Assembly: GCA_024707265.1 (NCBI GenBank) | Contig: JANQAB010000002.1 | Location: 180,188-244,187, forward strand | Length of the DNA stretch: 64,000 nt | Direction: 5' to 3' | DNA from: Sporocytophaga sp. | GTDB lineage: Bacteria > Bacteroidota > Bacteroidia > Cytophagales > Cytophagaceae | Shown: positions 10,428 through 19,072 of the stretch, piece by piece | Position numbering within the stretch: position 1 is the first letter of the stretch | Layout: every line of letters begins with the position of its first letter | The notes under the pieces: generated by a model | The model's input: only the letters and a program-made list of their open reading frames with translations | The model's database searches: none | What the model was told of the DNA's origin: nothing | Position numbers and translations under genes: made by a program

Positions 10428-10919
10428 AATTTAAGAAGTATAAGTTTTTTTTGCCTGATAATCTCTGAGGAAAGCACCCCACTGGTTTAAGGGTGTTTAG
10501 GCTAAGTTTTTGTGTCGTTCTAAAAAAAGTTTGCAGTTGAGATTGGTAATCCGGTTTTAAATTTACATTTTTTTATTTATCCTAAAACCTAGCTGGGATA
10601 CATTTCTCCTCGGACGCTGTCGCTCGATTGCATCGAGTGCAATCTGTGATAGAGGGAGTGTTTAGAAATTAAAGATATGTTTTAGGTAATGGGGATTCGC
10701 ATTTGTAATGCATGTATTTGAGAGAAGAATAAGAGTAGCCAGTTATTGGAGAACGGGCTATTTTTGGTTTCCACCAATCTCCCGTAGAGACGCCATGCTG
10801 GCGTCTCCCTTGCGTTAACAGATAACAATAGATTTTAACAATTATTAAAACAGATATACGGAAAGCATTTCTGTTAAACCCTCATGTTCAAAAGCAGACA
10901 TTTAAAGAGCCAGAAAGAC
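10428..10919. other. Gene-free repeat-bearing stretch
   Basis: Contains the upstream part of duplicated block copy 1, an inverted repeat GATTGCA-TCGAG-TGCAATC near 10626, and one copy of the AGACGCC hairpin repeat. No coding region is seen. Confidence 0.5.
10776..10810. repeat. Palindromic hairpin repeat, copy 1
   Basis: Holds AGACGCCATGCTGGCGTCT, an 8 bp perfect stem around TGC (10788-10806), flanked by AATCTCCCGT and CCCT. The 35-base unit also occurs at 12684 and 12901. GTAGAGACGC...GCGTCTC palindromes of this style are dispersed in several bacterial genomes. Confidence 0.85.
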
Positions 10920-11241
10920 TTACTCCATCATACTGTTCTCCATACATTTCTTCAGATACATATAACAAGTCTCAGCAAGAGGTATTAGATTTCTACCATT
11001 GCCAGTTATTTCATATTGGTCTGCCATGCTTAAAAAATTCATGTAAGCGTCAAACCAATCTGAGTTAGATTTTAATTCGGGAGCCCCCATGAATTCTGCT
11101 ACAACACTTACTATCTCCAATCCATGTAAACACTTTCAAGCCCAGGCCCTTCATGCCATTGATGAGTTGTTCATGTTTCATATCATGGACAAGGCTCTTA
11201 ATAATAAAGTTTTTGTGTTTTTACATAGCTGTGCTGATAAA
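10920..11241 (-). pseudogene. Broken paralogue of the 102-residue protein at 13046
   Basis: The readable part (10920-11120) ends at the stop codon and matches the 13046-13354 protein almost residue for residue (GAPELKSNS, FLSMADQYEITGNGRN, LAETCYMYLKKC). Further upstream the homology continues in another frame after a small deletion near 11125. The position equivalent to the paralogue start reads ATG followed directly by TAA. So the gene has lost its start context and its frame, while its intact copy survives 2 kb away. The family is unknown to me. Confidence 0.7.
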
Positions 11242-11347
11242 TTATCGACATCAAATAAAATGGGATTAGTTGATATAGAGCTTTTGCGGTAAGATAGAAA
11301 GAAGTAGAGAGTTTATCGGGTCACTCTTAGAATACGTACAGGCAGCA

Positions 11348-11386
11348 GTTTAAAAAGGTATGGTTTTAAACCGCTCCTTTTTAAAC
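11348..11386 (-). terminator. Terminator of the desaturase gene
   Basis: GTTTAAAAAGG (11348-11358) and CCTTTTTAAAC (11376-11386) form an 11 bp stem, with an inner GGTTTTAAACC palindrome. It lies directly downstream of the minus-strand stop at 11388. Confidence 0.65.
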
Positions 11387-11387
11387 C

Positions 11388-12497
11388 TTATTTAGTTGCT
11401 GACAACATGAGTGGAGGCCGCTTGCCTAGCTCCTTTAGCAATCTGGCATGACTTAAAATCGCACCACGAAAGGTAGAGACGTTCTTATAAGGCAATCCAA
11501 ATTCTTCCGCTGTCTTGCTGACTATTTCAGAGATTTTCTTATAATGCACATGGCATATATTGGGGAAAAGATGGTGCTCAATCTGAAAGTTCAATCCTCC
11601 TACAAACCAGGAAAAGAAAGTGCTTTTATGGGCGAAATTAGTTGTTGTGTGAAGCTGATGAATAGCCCAGTTATTCTCTAAGTTGCCATTATCGTCTGGC
11701 AATGGAAATTCAGAGCCTTCAATTACATGAGCCGGCTGAAAGATGATGGCTAAAATGAAACCTGCTACATATTGACAAATCACCACTCCAATCAGAATCT
11801 TCCACCATGCAATACTTAAAAGAACAAAAGGAAGTATAAATATGTATGAAATGTAAATAAACTTTGTTGCAATAAGAATAATCCACTCCAGGCAAATATC
11901 TGCTTTTTGTTTCTTCAACATTCCGTCTTTGCTGTACTTGAAAATTTGCATGAAATCTTTAAATACGATCCATGTAAGTGTAAGTAAACCATAAAAGAAC
12001 CAGGCATATATGTGCTGAAATTTATGAAAGAATCGCCATTTTGAATTAGGGCACATTCTTAAAATCCCACGTGGACTGATATCTTCATCAGCTTCATGAA
12101 TATTGGTATAAGTATGATGCAATACATTGTGCTGAACTTTCCAGTTTAAAGCGTTTCCTCCAATCAGGTTTAACGAGTAGCCGAGCAGCTTATTAACCCA
12201 CGGTTTTGTTGAGTAGGCTCCGTGATTCGCATCATGCATTACTGAAAGCCCAATTCCTGCAGTTCCGAATCCCATAATGACGCACATTAAAGTTAACAGC
12301 CATAGGTTTGTTAATACTCCGCTTGTAATGAGTGCATAAGGAACAAAATATAAACATAACATGAAGATGGTTTTAAAATACATCTGCCTATTTGCGTGAC
12401 GTGTAATTTCATTCGTCTTGAAATATTCGCCAACTCGTTTGTTTAAGCTTCCGAAAAAATCCGGACTGGTTTTTGAAAATTTTAAGTGTTGAGACAT
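11388..12497 (-). CDS. Membrane fatty acid desaturase (acyl-CoA / linoleoyl-CoA desaturase-like)
   Basis: An integral membrane di-iron enzyme that introduces double bonds in acyl chains, adjusting membrane fluidity. Start chosen at MSQHLKF (12497); the frame extends 20 residues further but that N-terminus is not typical. Three histidine boxes are visible: HDANHG (about 88-93), HNVLHH (123-128) and QIEHHLFP near residue 300, the Q-x-x-HH form typical of front-end-type desaturases. Hydrophobic segments lie around residues 45-85 and 200-250. About 369 residues, normal for the family. The gene stands alone between two direct copies of a repeated block, so it may have been moved or trapped as a cassette. 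Confidence 0.9.
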   Translation of the reverse strand: MSQHLKFSKTSPDFFGSLNKRVGEYFKTNEITRHANRQMYFKTIFMLCLYFVPYALITSGVLTNLWLLTLMCVIMGFGTAGIGLSVMHDANHGAYSTKPWVNKLLGYSLNLIGGNALNWKVQHNVLHHTYTNIHEADEDISPRGILRMCPNSKWRFFHKFQHIYAWFFYGLLTLTWIVFKDFMQIFKYSKDGMLKKQKADICLEWIILIATKFIYISYIFILPFVLLSIAWWKILIGVVICQYVAGFILAIIFQPAHVIEGSEFPLPDDNGNLENNWAIHQLHTTTNFAHKSTFFSWFVGGLNFQIEHHLFPNICHVHYKKISEIVSKTAEEFGLPYKNVSTFRGAILSHARLLKELGKRPPLMLSATK

Positions 12498-12683
12498 TCT
12501 TAGGGGTTGTGAATGATTGATAACGAAATTGAAGAGAAGAATAGTTCCATTTATCATAGCACGATACTGATCAAATGCCTAAACAGGCGCAAGTCTGTGA
12601 CTAGTGTCTACTGTGTCGTCCGAAAAAAAGTTTACAGTTGAGATTGGCCAGCTTTTGTAGAACTGACTATTTTGTTCCCAGCC

Positions 12684-12718
12684 AATCTCCCGTAGAGACG
12701 CCATGCTGGCGTCTCCCT
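12684..12718. repeat. Palindromic hairpin repeat, copy 2
   Basis: Second copy of the unit described at 10776, again with AGACGCCA-TGC-TGGCGTCT. Confidence 0.85.
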
Positions 12719-12900
12719 CAGCTGGCCCAGATTTCCCTCTTTGTAGGCTGTCGCTCGATTGCATCGAGTGAAATTTGTGAGGGAGTGTTTAGAAATTAAA
12801 GATATATTTGGATAATGCGCATTCGCATTTGTAATGCGAGTATTTGAGAGAAGAATAAGAGTAGCCAGTTATTGCAGAACGGGCTATTTTAATTGCAACA

Positions 12901-12935
12901 AATCTCCCGTAGAGACGCCATGCTGGCGTCTCCCT
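12901..12935. repeat. Palindromic hairpin repeat, copy 3
   Basis: Third copy of the unit described at 10776; it occupies the same place in block copy 2 as the 10776 unit does in copy 1. Confidence 0.85.
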
Positions 12936-13045
12936 TTCGTTAACAGATAACAATAGATTTTAACAAGTAATAAAACCGATATAAAAAATATGTTTCTGTT
13001 AAATCGTCATGGTCAAATGTGGACATTTAACAGATTCAGAGAGAC

Positions 13046-13354
13046 TTACTTAATCATACTGTTCTGCACACATTTCTTCAGATACATATAACAAGTCTCA
13101 GCAAGAGGTATTAGATTTCTACCATTGCCGGTAATTTCATATTGGTCTGCCATGCTTAAAAAATTCATGTAGCCGTCGAACCATTCTGAGTTTGATTTTA
13201 ATTCGGGAGCACCCATTAATTCCGCTACTATACTTACTAATTCTAATCCATGAAGATCACTTTCGAATCCCAAATCCTTCAGGCCATTAATGAGTTGTTC
13301 ATGTTTCATATCCTGGACAAGGATCTTGATGATAAGGTTTTTGTGTCTTTCCAT
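13046..13354 (-). CDS. Hypothetical 102-residue protein of a locally duplicated family
   Basis: Intact ORF starting MERHKNLIIKIL. Mostly helical in appearance, with GFESDLHGLELVSIVAELMG in the middle and LAETCYMYLKKC near the end. No signal peptide or membrane segment. Conservation of the protein sequence between this copy and the broken one at 10920, above that of the surrounding DNA, argues that it was once under selection. It is divergent from the XRE regulator at 13517 with an AT-rich 160 bp gap between. No family recognised and no function assigned. Confidence 0.65.
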   Translation of the reverse strand: MERHKNLIIKILVQDMKHEQLINGLKDLGFESDLHGLELVSIVAELMGAPELKSNSEWFDGYMNFLSMADQYEITGNGRNLIPLAETCYMYLKKCVQNSMIK

Positions 13355-13516
13355 AGCTGATAAATTTTAGATTGTAAATGTAATATGAAATTGCTTATAA
13401 GGCAATTATATATGATATATAATATATTTAATGTTATATTATAGGTGTTTTAGGTTTGAAATCAATTTAGGAGATATGCTTACCTTGTCAACTAAATTGC
13501 ATTCAAGACAATTAAA

Positions 13517-13726
13517 ATGAGTGAAAAACCAATTTTTAATAGAATAAAAGCAGTATTGGCCGAGAAAGGAAAAACAAATATTTGGTTGGCTGAGGCAATT
13601 GGCATGAATAGAAGTACAGTTTCAAAATGGTGTACTAATGATATGCAGCCTACAGTGGAGACACTATTTGCTATAGCAAAAGCACTGGATGTAAATGTGC
13701 GGGAGTTGCTGGTTTCCTCCAAATAG
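13517..13726 (+). CDS. XRE-family helix-turn-helix regulator, minimal (69 residues)
   Basis: A stand-alone Cro/CI-type DNA-binding domain: FNRIKAVLAEKG, then NIWLAEAIGMNRSTVSKW as the helix-turn-helix, then PTVETLFAIAKALDVNVRELL. There is no effector or dimerisation domain. The gene lies divergent from the 102-residue gene. The gap contains overlapping AT palindromes (around 13405-13444) that could be an operator; that is inference. Followed by about 400 bases without a clear gene before the Fic gene. Confidence 0.85.
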   Translation: MSEKPIFNRIKAVLAEKGKTNIWLAEAIGMNRSTVSKWCTNDMQPTVETLFAIAKALDVNVRELLVSSK

Positions 13727-14164
13727 AATCGCGGAATAGGTATTTTATATCTCTCAAAGGCTACCGTGCTTTTGGCATCCCATGAAACTGTGATCGAGGG
13801 ACCTATCAGCAAATTAAAACATATACCAGATATAGCGCATTCGCATTTGTATTTTGAATGATTGAGGATAGATTAAAGAGATAGCCAGCTTAAATACATC
13901 AGCCCACCTACCACTTTTTTTCTCCGCAACCACAGCCGCAATTTTACCCGCAATTATTCCTCAAAATAGGACTTTTATTTGTTGTTTTATAAGTTTTATT
14001 GTTTGTTTAATGTGCTGTAATATAGGTATTTAAATGTTGTGTTTTAAATAATTTGAAATTTTTGTTTCTCCGTAAAATGACCCGCAAAAGTGAACCGCAA
14101 ATAAATAGCTTGAAGTCATAATTTTCAAAGCAAATGCAGTATATTGCCAAATGACATTCCAGAT
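13727..14164. other. Gene-free stretch, possible remnant
   Basis: A short plus-strand frame from 13727 to about 13860 stays open but has no start and no recognisable match; likewise the minus-strand frame over the same bases. I assign nothing. Confidence 0.4.
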
Positions 14165-15379
14165 ATGATACAATTATACGAATTGCCAAGTGCTATGGAG
14201 CCCATGTATCCATATGATGACAAAGGTGAATTAAATAAGCTAGCCATAGAATTAATTCGGAAATCAGCAGCATTATCGCAGACCCTTCATCCCGTTACAA
14301 GGAGGGCCGTTGCTCAGGTCGTAAAACCGATGAACAGCTACTACTCAAATCTAATTGAAGGACATAATATCCATCCCCTGGATATTGAAAAAGCTTTAAA
14401 GAAGGATTACTCTCAAGATCCGGGAAAGAGAATTCTTCAAATGGAAAGTAAAGCCCATGTGGAGGTTCAGGAATCCATGGAGAAAAGAATTAGAGAAGAT
14501 GGAAATGTTAATATTTGCAGTTTTGAATTTATCAGTTGGATACACAAAGAATTTTATAAAGAACTTCCGGATGAATTTAGATTTGTCAGAACAAAAGAGG
14601 GAGAAACTTCTGAAGTTATTCCAGGTAATCCAAGAACAGGAGAAGTTGAAATTGGAGCACATGTGGCTCCGGCTGCAAAATCATTATCATCATTTCTTTC
14701 AAGATTTAATGAAGTTTATAGACCGGATAAAATTAATGACCCGATAAAAAGGATAATTGCGGCAGCAGCTTCCCATCATCGACTTGCATGGATTCACCCA
14801 TTTTTAGATGGAAACGGACGAGTAATGAGACTTTATACTCATGCTTATATGATGCGGGAGCAACTTGATGGGGAAGGCTTGTGGTCCATTTCCCGTGGAT
14901 TTTCAAAAGGACAGGAATGCTATAGAGGCGCTTTACATAATGCGGATCTGCAAAGATATAATGACTATGATGGTAGAGGAAATCTATCTAATAAAGGATT
15001 ATTGGAATTCAGTAGGTTCTTTCTTGAAACTGCGATAGACCAGGTTGATTTTATGAAAGGGCTTCTTGATCTGGATGATATTCAGCGACGAATTATTCGC
15101 TTTATAGACCTTCAGAAAGTTCATGGTAACTTCAAAGAGGAGTCAAAATATGTGCTAACAGAGGTATTCCTAAAAGGTCAGGTTAACAGAAAAGAAATGG
15201 AACGAATTACCGGGAAATCAGAAAATACAGCCAGAAGGATAATGAAAGAGTTGATAGAACATGGTTTATTAATATCGGATGAAATAACAGGTCCGGTGAA
15301 AATGAATTTTCCCGCTAAGTATGTAGGATACTTTTTCCCTAAATTATATCCGGAAAATATCGAAGCCACCTTAGAGTAA
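14165..15379 (+). CDS. Fic-domain protein, class II (N-terminal inhibitory helix) with C-terminal winged helix
   Basis: Fic enzymes transfer AMP or related groups from nucleotides to hydroxyl side chains of target proteins. The catalytic motif HPFLDGNGR is complete, with His at about residue 211. The inhibitory motif (S/T)xxxE(G/N) is present as SNLIEG (61-66), so the protein should be autoinhibited until the helix is displaced. The C-terminus holds a winged-helix-like segment (VNRKEMERITGKSENTARRIMKEL), common in chromosomal Fic proteins. ATG at 14165 is preferred over TTG at 14144; an in-frame stop at 14111 bounds the frame. Stand-alone in an accessory region; the target is unknown. Confidence 0.9.
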   Translation: MIQLYELPSAMEPMYPYDDKGELNKLAIELIRKSAALSQTLHPVTRRAVAQVVKPMNSYYSNLIEGHNIHPLDIEKALKKDYSQDPGKRILQMESKAHVEVQESMEKRIREDGNVNICSFEFISWIHKEFYKELPDEFRFVRTKEGETSEVIPGNPRTGEVEIGAHVAPAAKSLSSFLSRFNEVYRPDKINDPIKRIIAAAASHHRLAWIHPFLDGNGRVMRLYTHAYMMREQLDGEGLWSISRGFSKGQECYRGALHNADLQRYNDYDGRGNLSNKGLLEFSRFFLETAIDQVDFMKGLLDLDDIQRRIIRFIDLQKVHGNFKEESKYVLTEVFLKGQVNRKEMERITGKSENTARRIMKELIEHGLLISDEITGPVKMNFPAKYVGYFFPKLYPENIEATLE

Positions 15380-15759
15380 AAGTGATGAGTATTTTATAGA
15401 AATTTAAAAAAAAATACCAAGGGCAGGGGCATATAGAGTTATTTGTAAGTCAATATCTCTGAGGAAAGCACATCAGGAAAAAAGGAGTGATTAAAGTAGA
15501 GTTTATTGGAAACAGCCAGGTAATAAACGTGTACTCATTTGCAAGTTTGAAGTCAGGTAGACTTCAATCAGGGGAGAGGATGTAAGCACCTATTGTATCA
15601 AGATGACGTGAAATCAAATCAATTTTCAACCAGCGTATCTTTCAATAAGTTAATATCTCTTTCGTTGCCTGTGAATGCAATAGCATTTCTTCCTCTTCTC
15701 ATTTATCCTGAATTGAGAAAGCCAAATAATTTATATTTGCCGGAATAATTATTTTAATA
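15380..15759. other. Intergenic stretch with short shared motifs
   Basis: No gene seen. It shares TATCTCTGAGGAAAGCAC-like sequence (about 15452) with about 10459, and an inverted repeat GAAGTC-AGGTA-GACTTC (15549-15565) resembling 8416-8430. Confidence 0.5.
15732..15739 (+). promoter_or_regulatory. Possible -7 element of the acyltransferase gene
   Basis: TATATTTG fits the Bacteroidota TAnnTTTG element 20 bases before the ATG. A TTG at 15713 is only 16 bases upstream, shorter than usual. Confidence 0.4.
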
Positions 15760-16854
15760 ATGAATAGACTAAGGGAGCTTGATTTTTTACGCGGAATAGC
15801 AATTATACTGGTTCTTGCACGTCATAAGCCTTTGTTTTCTTTTACAAGCCAAATGGGATGGATAGGGGTAGATTTATTCTTTGTCCTAAGTGGATTCCTT
15901 GTTTCGGGACTTTTGTTTAAAGAGTATTTAAAACATGGAACAGTAAATCCGGGTCACTTTCTTATACGACGAGGCTTCAAGATTTATCCTATCTATTATT
16001 TATTTTATATCGTTTATATTATTCCCATCATATTCAAAGGAGAGTTAAACATTTCAGGAATGTTGTATGATTTATCCTTTACACAAAATTATTTCTGGAA
16101 ATGGGGTTACGCGTATGGACCCAGCTGGTCACTGGCTGTAGAAGAACATTTTTATATAGGATTTTCTCTCTTTCTATGGAGCTACATAAAACTTAATCCA
16201 CAGGAGTTTAAGAAACAAAACCACTCCTCAGGTATCGGAATATTTGGTATGCTATTAATATTAATAGGAATAATATGTTTCTCCCTTAGGGCCTATGCGA
16301 ACATCAAACATCCTGATCAATATGTACAGATATTTACACGAACGCACTTCCGCATAGATTCTTTATTGGCTGGAGTATTTGTCTCCTACCTTTATTATTT
16401 CAAATTTGACTATCTAAATAAAATATTTAAATTGTATAAATATGTATTCCTGATTATAGCCCTTGCAGGACTTTCCTGGACACCTTTTGTGGATGCGATT
16501 CCTTCTCTTTTTGCAAAAACAATTGGCTTTACATTATTATATATTTCATTCTCAATAATACTGGTATATTTTCTTTTGACATCAGATATCAATCATCAGT
16601 TAAATAAAATTTTATCTGCTCCTGTTGTAGATGGGGTATGCAAAATCGGCTTTAGTTCTTTTTCTATCTACATTATTCATATCTTCATAAATACACAAAT
16701 ATCCGAGCTTTTGTTAAGTTATAAATTAGATAATCAATATTTGATTTTCTTTACCACATCTGTAATTAGTATCAGTGTAGGTATGCTAATGACTTTAGGC
16801 ATTGAAAAACGGTTTTTGGAGGTTAGAGATAAATTGTATCCAAGCAGGGGGTAG
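15760..16854 (+). CDS. Acyltransferase family 3 (OafA/YrhL-like) integral membrane protein
   Basis: Adds acetyl or other acyl groups to cell-surface polysaccharide. Family signatures: RELDFLRGIAIILVLARH at the N-terminus, with the catalytic-type His in ARH; GVDLFFVLSGFLVSG; then RRGFKIYPIYY and SLAVEEHFY. About ten hydrophobic helices over 364 residues, the usual size of the stand-alone form without an SGNH domain. A remnant of an SGNH hydrolase follows, a combination that often occurs fused or adjacent in O-acetylation loci. Confidence 0.92.
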   Translation: MNRLRELDFLRGIAIILVLARHKPLFSFTSQMGWIGVDLFFVLSGFLVSGLLFKEYLKHGTVNPGHFLIRRGFKIYPIYYLFYIVYIIPIIFKGELNISGMLYDLSFTQNYFWKWGYAYGPSWSLAVEEHFYIGFSLFLWSYIKLNPQEFKKQNHSSGIGIFGMLLILIGIICFSLRAYANIKHPDQYVQIFTRTHFRIDSLLAGVFVSYLYYFKFDYLNKIFKLYKYVFLIIALAGLSWTPFVDAIPSLFAKTIGFTLLYISFSIILVYFLLTSDINHQLNKILSAPVVDGVCKIGFSSFSIYIIHIFINTQISELLLSYKLDNQYLIFFTTSVISISVGMLMTLGIEKRFLEVRDKLYPSRG

Positions 16855-17068
16855 TTTGATCCACTATAATTCCAGACAAAATATCTTAAGCCGATATTTT
16901 TGCGGACATCCATTCTGTGCAGAGGAGAACAGGCTAAAAGTTGAGTATACCAGTGATGGCATACATTTAAATGAGAAAGATTACAGTTTTATTTATGCCG
17001 AAATTAAAGACTATTTATATTCTAAGAAGAATGTAATCTCATCAATCAGATGTTTTGGAATATCTTAA
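16855..17068 (+). pseudogene. C-terminal remnant of an SGNH/GDSL hydrolase
   Basis: The frame passes without a start codon of its own through ENRLKVEYTSDGIHLNEKDY to a stop at 17068. The SDGIHLN stretch is the block V motif carrying the catalytic Asp and His of SGNH hydrolases. The GDSL (Ser), Gly and Asn blocks are missing, so it cannot be a working enzyme. The sequence begins right after the acyltransferase stop. Confidence 0.6.
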
Positions 17069-17407
17069 TCTAAATCAAATATTAGTTTCAGAGTTCATCC
17101 TCACGTTTACTTTTTTAATGTTCTGTGTATATAATAAATAGTTGATAATTGAGGGATTATCACTTAGTTTAGCAAAGAATCGGAGGATGTCCAAAATTCC
17201 TTGGCCTCCATTTAATACTCATAAGGCTCTGCATCTCTTCATAATGTGACTGATTATAGTGCAAAAGCTAAGGCACTAAATCATACGTCTGAATGGGTAA
17301 TCTATTTTAAATCAGAATTATAAGTCGTTATGTTTGGTTTGAATTTCTCAAATTCACTTTATTTATACTATACCTTAGTTTAATTAAAACCTATTATTTA
17401 ACTAAAT
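17069..17407. other. Intergenic, nothing recognised
   Basis: 340 bases with no ORF of interest. Presumably holds the promoter of the sugar dehydrogenase gene, but no clear TAnnTTTG element could be placed. Confidence 0.5.
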
Positions 17408-18799
17408 ATGAAAAAACAGTTCTACTTTACATTAGCCATTTTAATGTCTGTCTCGATGTTAAAATCTTTGGCTCAGGTTCCTACACTTGAGCTGGATAAA
17501 GTGCTTCTTTCATCTAATGAAATGGCACAACCCTGGGGGATGTGTTTTATTTCAACAGATGAACTTCTGTTTACGGAGAAAAGCGGTAAGCTTTTCAGAT
17601 ATGTAGTCTCTACGGATACCAAGACTCAGGTCAGTGGGACTCCTGCAGTTTCGACAGCTGGGCAGGGAGGACTATTGGACGTAGCCATACATCCTGATTT
17701 CTCAACAAATAAGTACGTTTATCTTTCGTATTCCATTTCAGGACCTGGAGGCTCTACGCTTGCAATCGGAAGAGGTGTGTTAAATAATAATCAGCTAACA
17801 GGCTTTACTGAAATATTCAGAGCCTTGCCTTTTAAGAGCGGTACCAATCACTATGGAAGCCGTCTTGCTTTTGACAAAGATAATCACCTTATCTTTTCCT
17901 CGAGTGAAAGGCAGGAACAGGATAATGCACAATTACTAGAAAATCATTTGGGAAAAATTATACGTCTGAATGACGATGGTTCTGTTCCAAGTGACAATCC
18001 ATTTGTAGGAGTTAGTGGTGCTAAGCCTGAAATATATAGCTATGGCCACAGGAACGTTCAGGGACTGGTTATTCATCCGGAAACGAATAAGATCTATGCG
18101 CATGAACATGGCCCTATGGGAGGAGATGAGCTCAATCTGGTTGAGGCTGCTAATAACTATGGTTGGCCTAAAATAACATTTGGTAAGAATTATAACGGAA
18201 CTACTATTACCACTGATACTGCAAAAGAAGGAATGGAACAACCTATCAGATATTGGGTTCCTTCCATTGCCCCTTGCGGTCTGGCAATTGTAAATCTACA
18301 GAATCAGCAAGCCAATGAGGTAAATTTTGTTTTAGGAGCTCTTGCAGGAATGCAAATTCAGTGGGTGAAAATTAAGGATGATAAACATGTAGCCACTTAT
18401 TCCTTCATGAAGAATTACGCAAGATTCAGAGATGTTGAGGTATCTCCTGATGGGAAAATTTATGCCCTAACAGAAAATCCGAACAATCTGATTCTTTTGA
18501 GAACCAATCAGGTGGTAACAGGCCTGATTGAAACATCATCTGGTAATGGTGGCAATATACGTTTATACCCTAACCCTGTTACAGATATTTTTACAATTGA
18601 TGCTAATGATATAACAGGAAAGAATGAAATAGCGATATGCGATCAGCAGGGTAAAGTACTTCGTTCATTGAATGTGTCAGATAATTTATATGATTCAGGC
18701 AAGATGAAAATAGATATCAGCGATCTGCCTTCAGGTATGTATCTTATCGTACTAAAATCAAAAGAAAACAGTACTACAATAAAATGTCGTAAGTTATAA
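17408..18799 (+). CDS. Secreted PQQ-dependent sugar dehydrogenase (glucose/sorbosone dehydrogenase family) with T9SS sorting domain
   Basis: A six-bladed beta-propeller enzyme of the soluble glucose dehydrogenase (GDH-B) / aldose sugar dehydrogenase type, oxidising sugars with PQQ. Visible landmarks: signal peptide ending LKSLAQ (res 1-22), PWGMCF, GQGGLLDVAIHPDF, GSRLAFD, YSYGHRNVQGL and HEHGPMGGDELN. The last two line up with the cofactor and calcium binding region. The final ~80 residues are a type A T9SS sorting domain (RLYPNPVTDIF ... LPSGMYLIVLKS). Expected to be released or surface-attached. Monocistronic, bounded by a strong terminator. Confidence 0.88.
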   Translation: MKKQFYFTLAILMSVSMLKSLAQVPTLELDKVLLSSNEMAQPWGMCFISTDELLFTEKSGKLFRYVVSTDTKTQVSGTPAVSTAGQGGLLDVAIHPDFSTNKYVYLSYSISGPGGSTLAIGRGVLNNNQLTGFTEIFRALPFKSGTNHYGSRLAFDKDNHLIFSSSERQEQDNAQLLENHLGKIIRLNDDGSVPSDNPFVGVSGAKPEIYSYGHRNVQGLVIHPETNKIYAHEHGPMGGDELNLVEAANNYGWPKITFGKNYNGTTITTDTAKEGMEQPIRYWVPSIAPCGLAIVNLQNQQANEVNFVLGALAGMQIQWVKIKDDKHVATYSFMKNYARFRDVEVSPDGKIYALTENPNNLILLRTNQVVTGLIETSSGNGGNIRLYPNPVTDIFTIDANDITGKNEIAICDQQGKVLRSLNVSDNLYDSGKMKIDISDLPSGMYLIVLKSKENSTTIKCRKL

Positions 18800-18813
18800 T
18801 AAAGCCATATTTT

Positions 18814-18858
18814 AAAAGACTCTTGATTTAAATGTTTATCTAAGTCAAGAGTCTTTTT
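18814..18858 (+). terminator. Terminator of the sugar dehydrogenase gene
   Basis: AAAAGACTCTTGA (18814-18826) pairs perfectly with TCAAGAGTCTTTT (18845-18857). Confidence 0.88.
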
Positions 18859-19072
18859 CATTATGTAGATTATCAATCGCATTAGCTTTAACATTTTCAA
18901 GAATACTCTCAGGCTATATGGATGTGAGAATAAGTTTAAAAGCCATCAATATTTCCTGCATTATAAATAAAAATTAATCCTATAGAATAGTAAACAGCCA
19001 CAAATGATATTGGGTATGGCAAGTATTGCAGAGATCCTGGTTTATATATTGTAACAGTTAATTTGTTTTCTC

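Larger units (their letters stand above)
10613..11250. repeat. Duplicated block, copy 1
   Basis: Same order of landmarks as in 12752-13356: TCGCTCGATTGCATCGAGTG, GGGAGTGTTTAGAAATTAAA, GAGAATAAGAGTAGCCAG-type sequence, the AGACGCC hairpin, GTTAACAGATAACAATAG, then the homologous small gene. Copies differ by scattered substitutions and small indels, so the duplication is not recent. The two copies flank the desaturase gene in direct orientation. Confidence 0.8.
12752..13356. repeat. Duplicated block, copy 2
   Basis: Direct partner of 10613-11250 (see there). Here the contained small gene is intact. An extra hairpin unit (12684) and the element GTCGTC-CGAAAAAAAGTTTACAG at about 12614 (compare 10517) lie just upstream, so the similarity extends beyond the core block. 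Confidence 0.8.

Noticed and set aside
12579..12764. Minus-strand ORF over the second hairpin repeat
   Set aside because: It is made of repeat sequence (hairpin unit and the flanking block) and has no coding character.
13492..13812. Minus-strand ORF opposite the XRE regulator, with a protein-like N-terminal stretch
   Set aside because: Most of it is the exact antisense of the clear HTH gene; no family is recognised in the rest.
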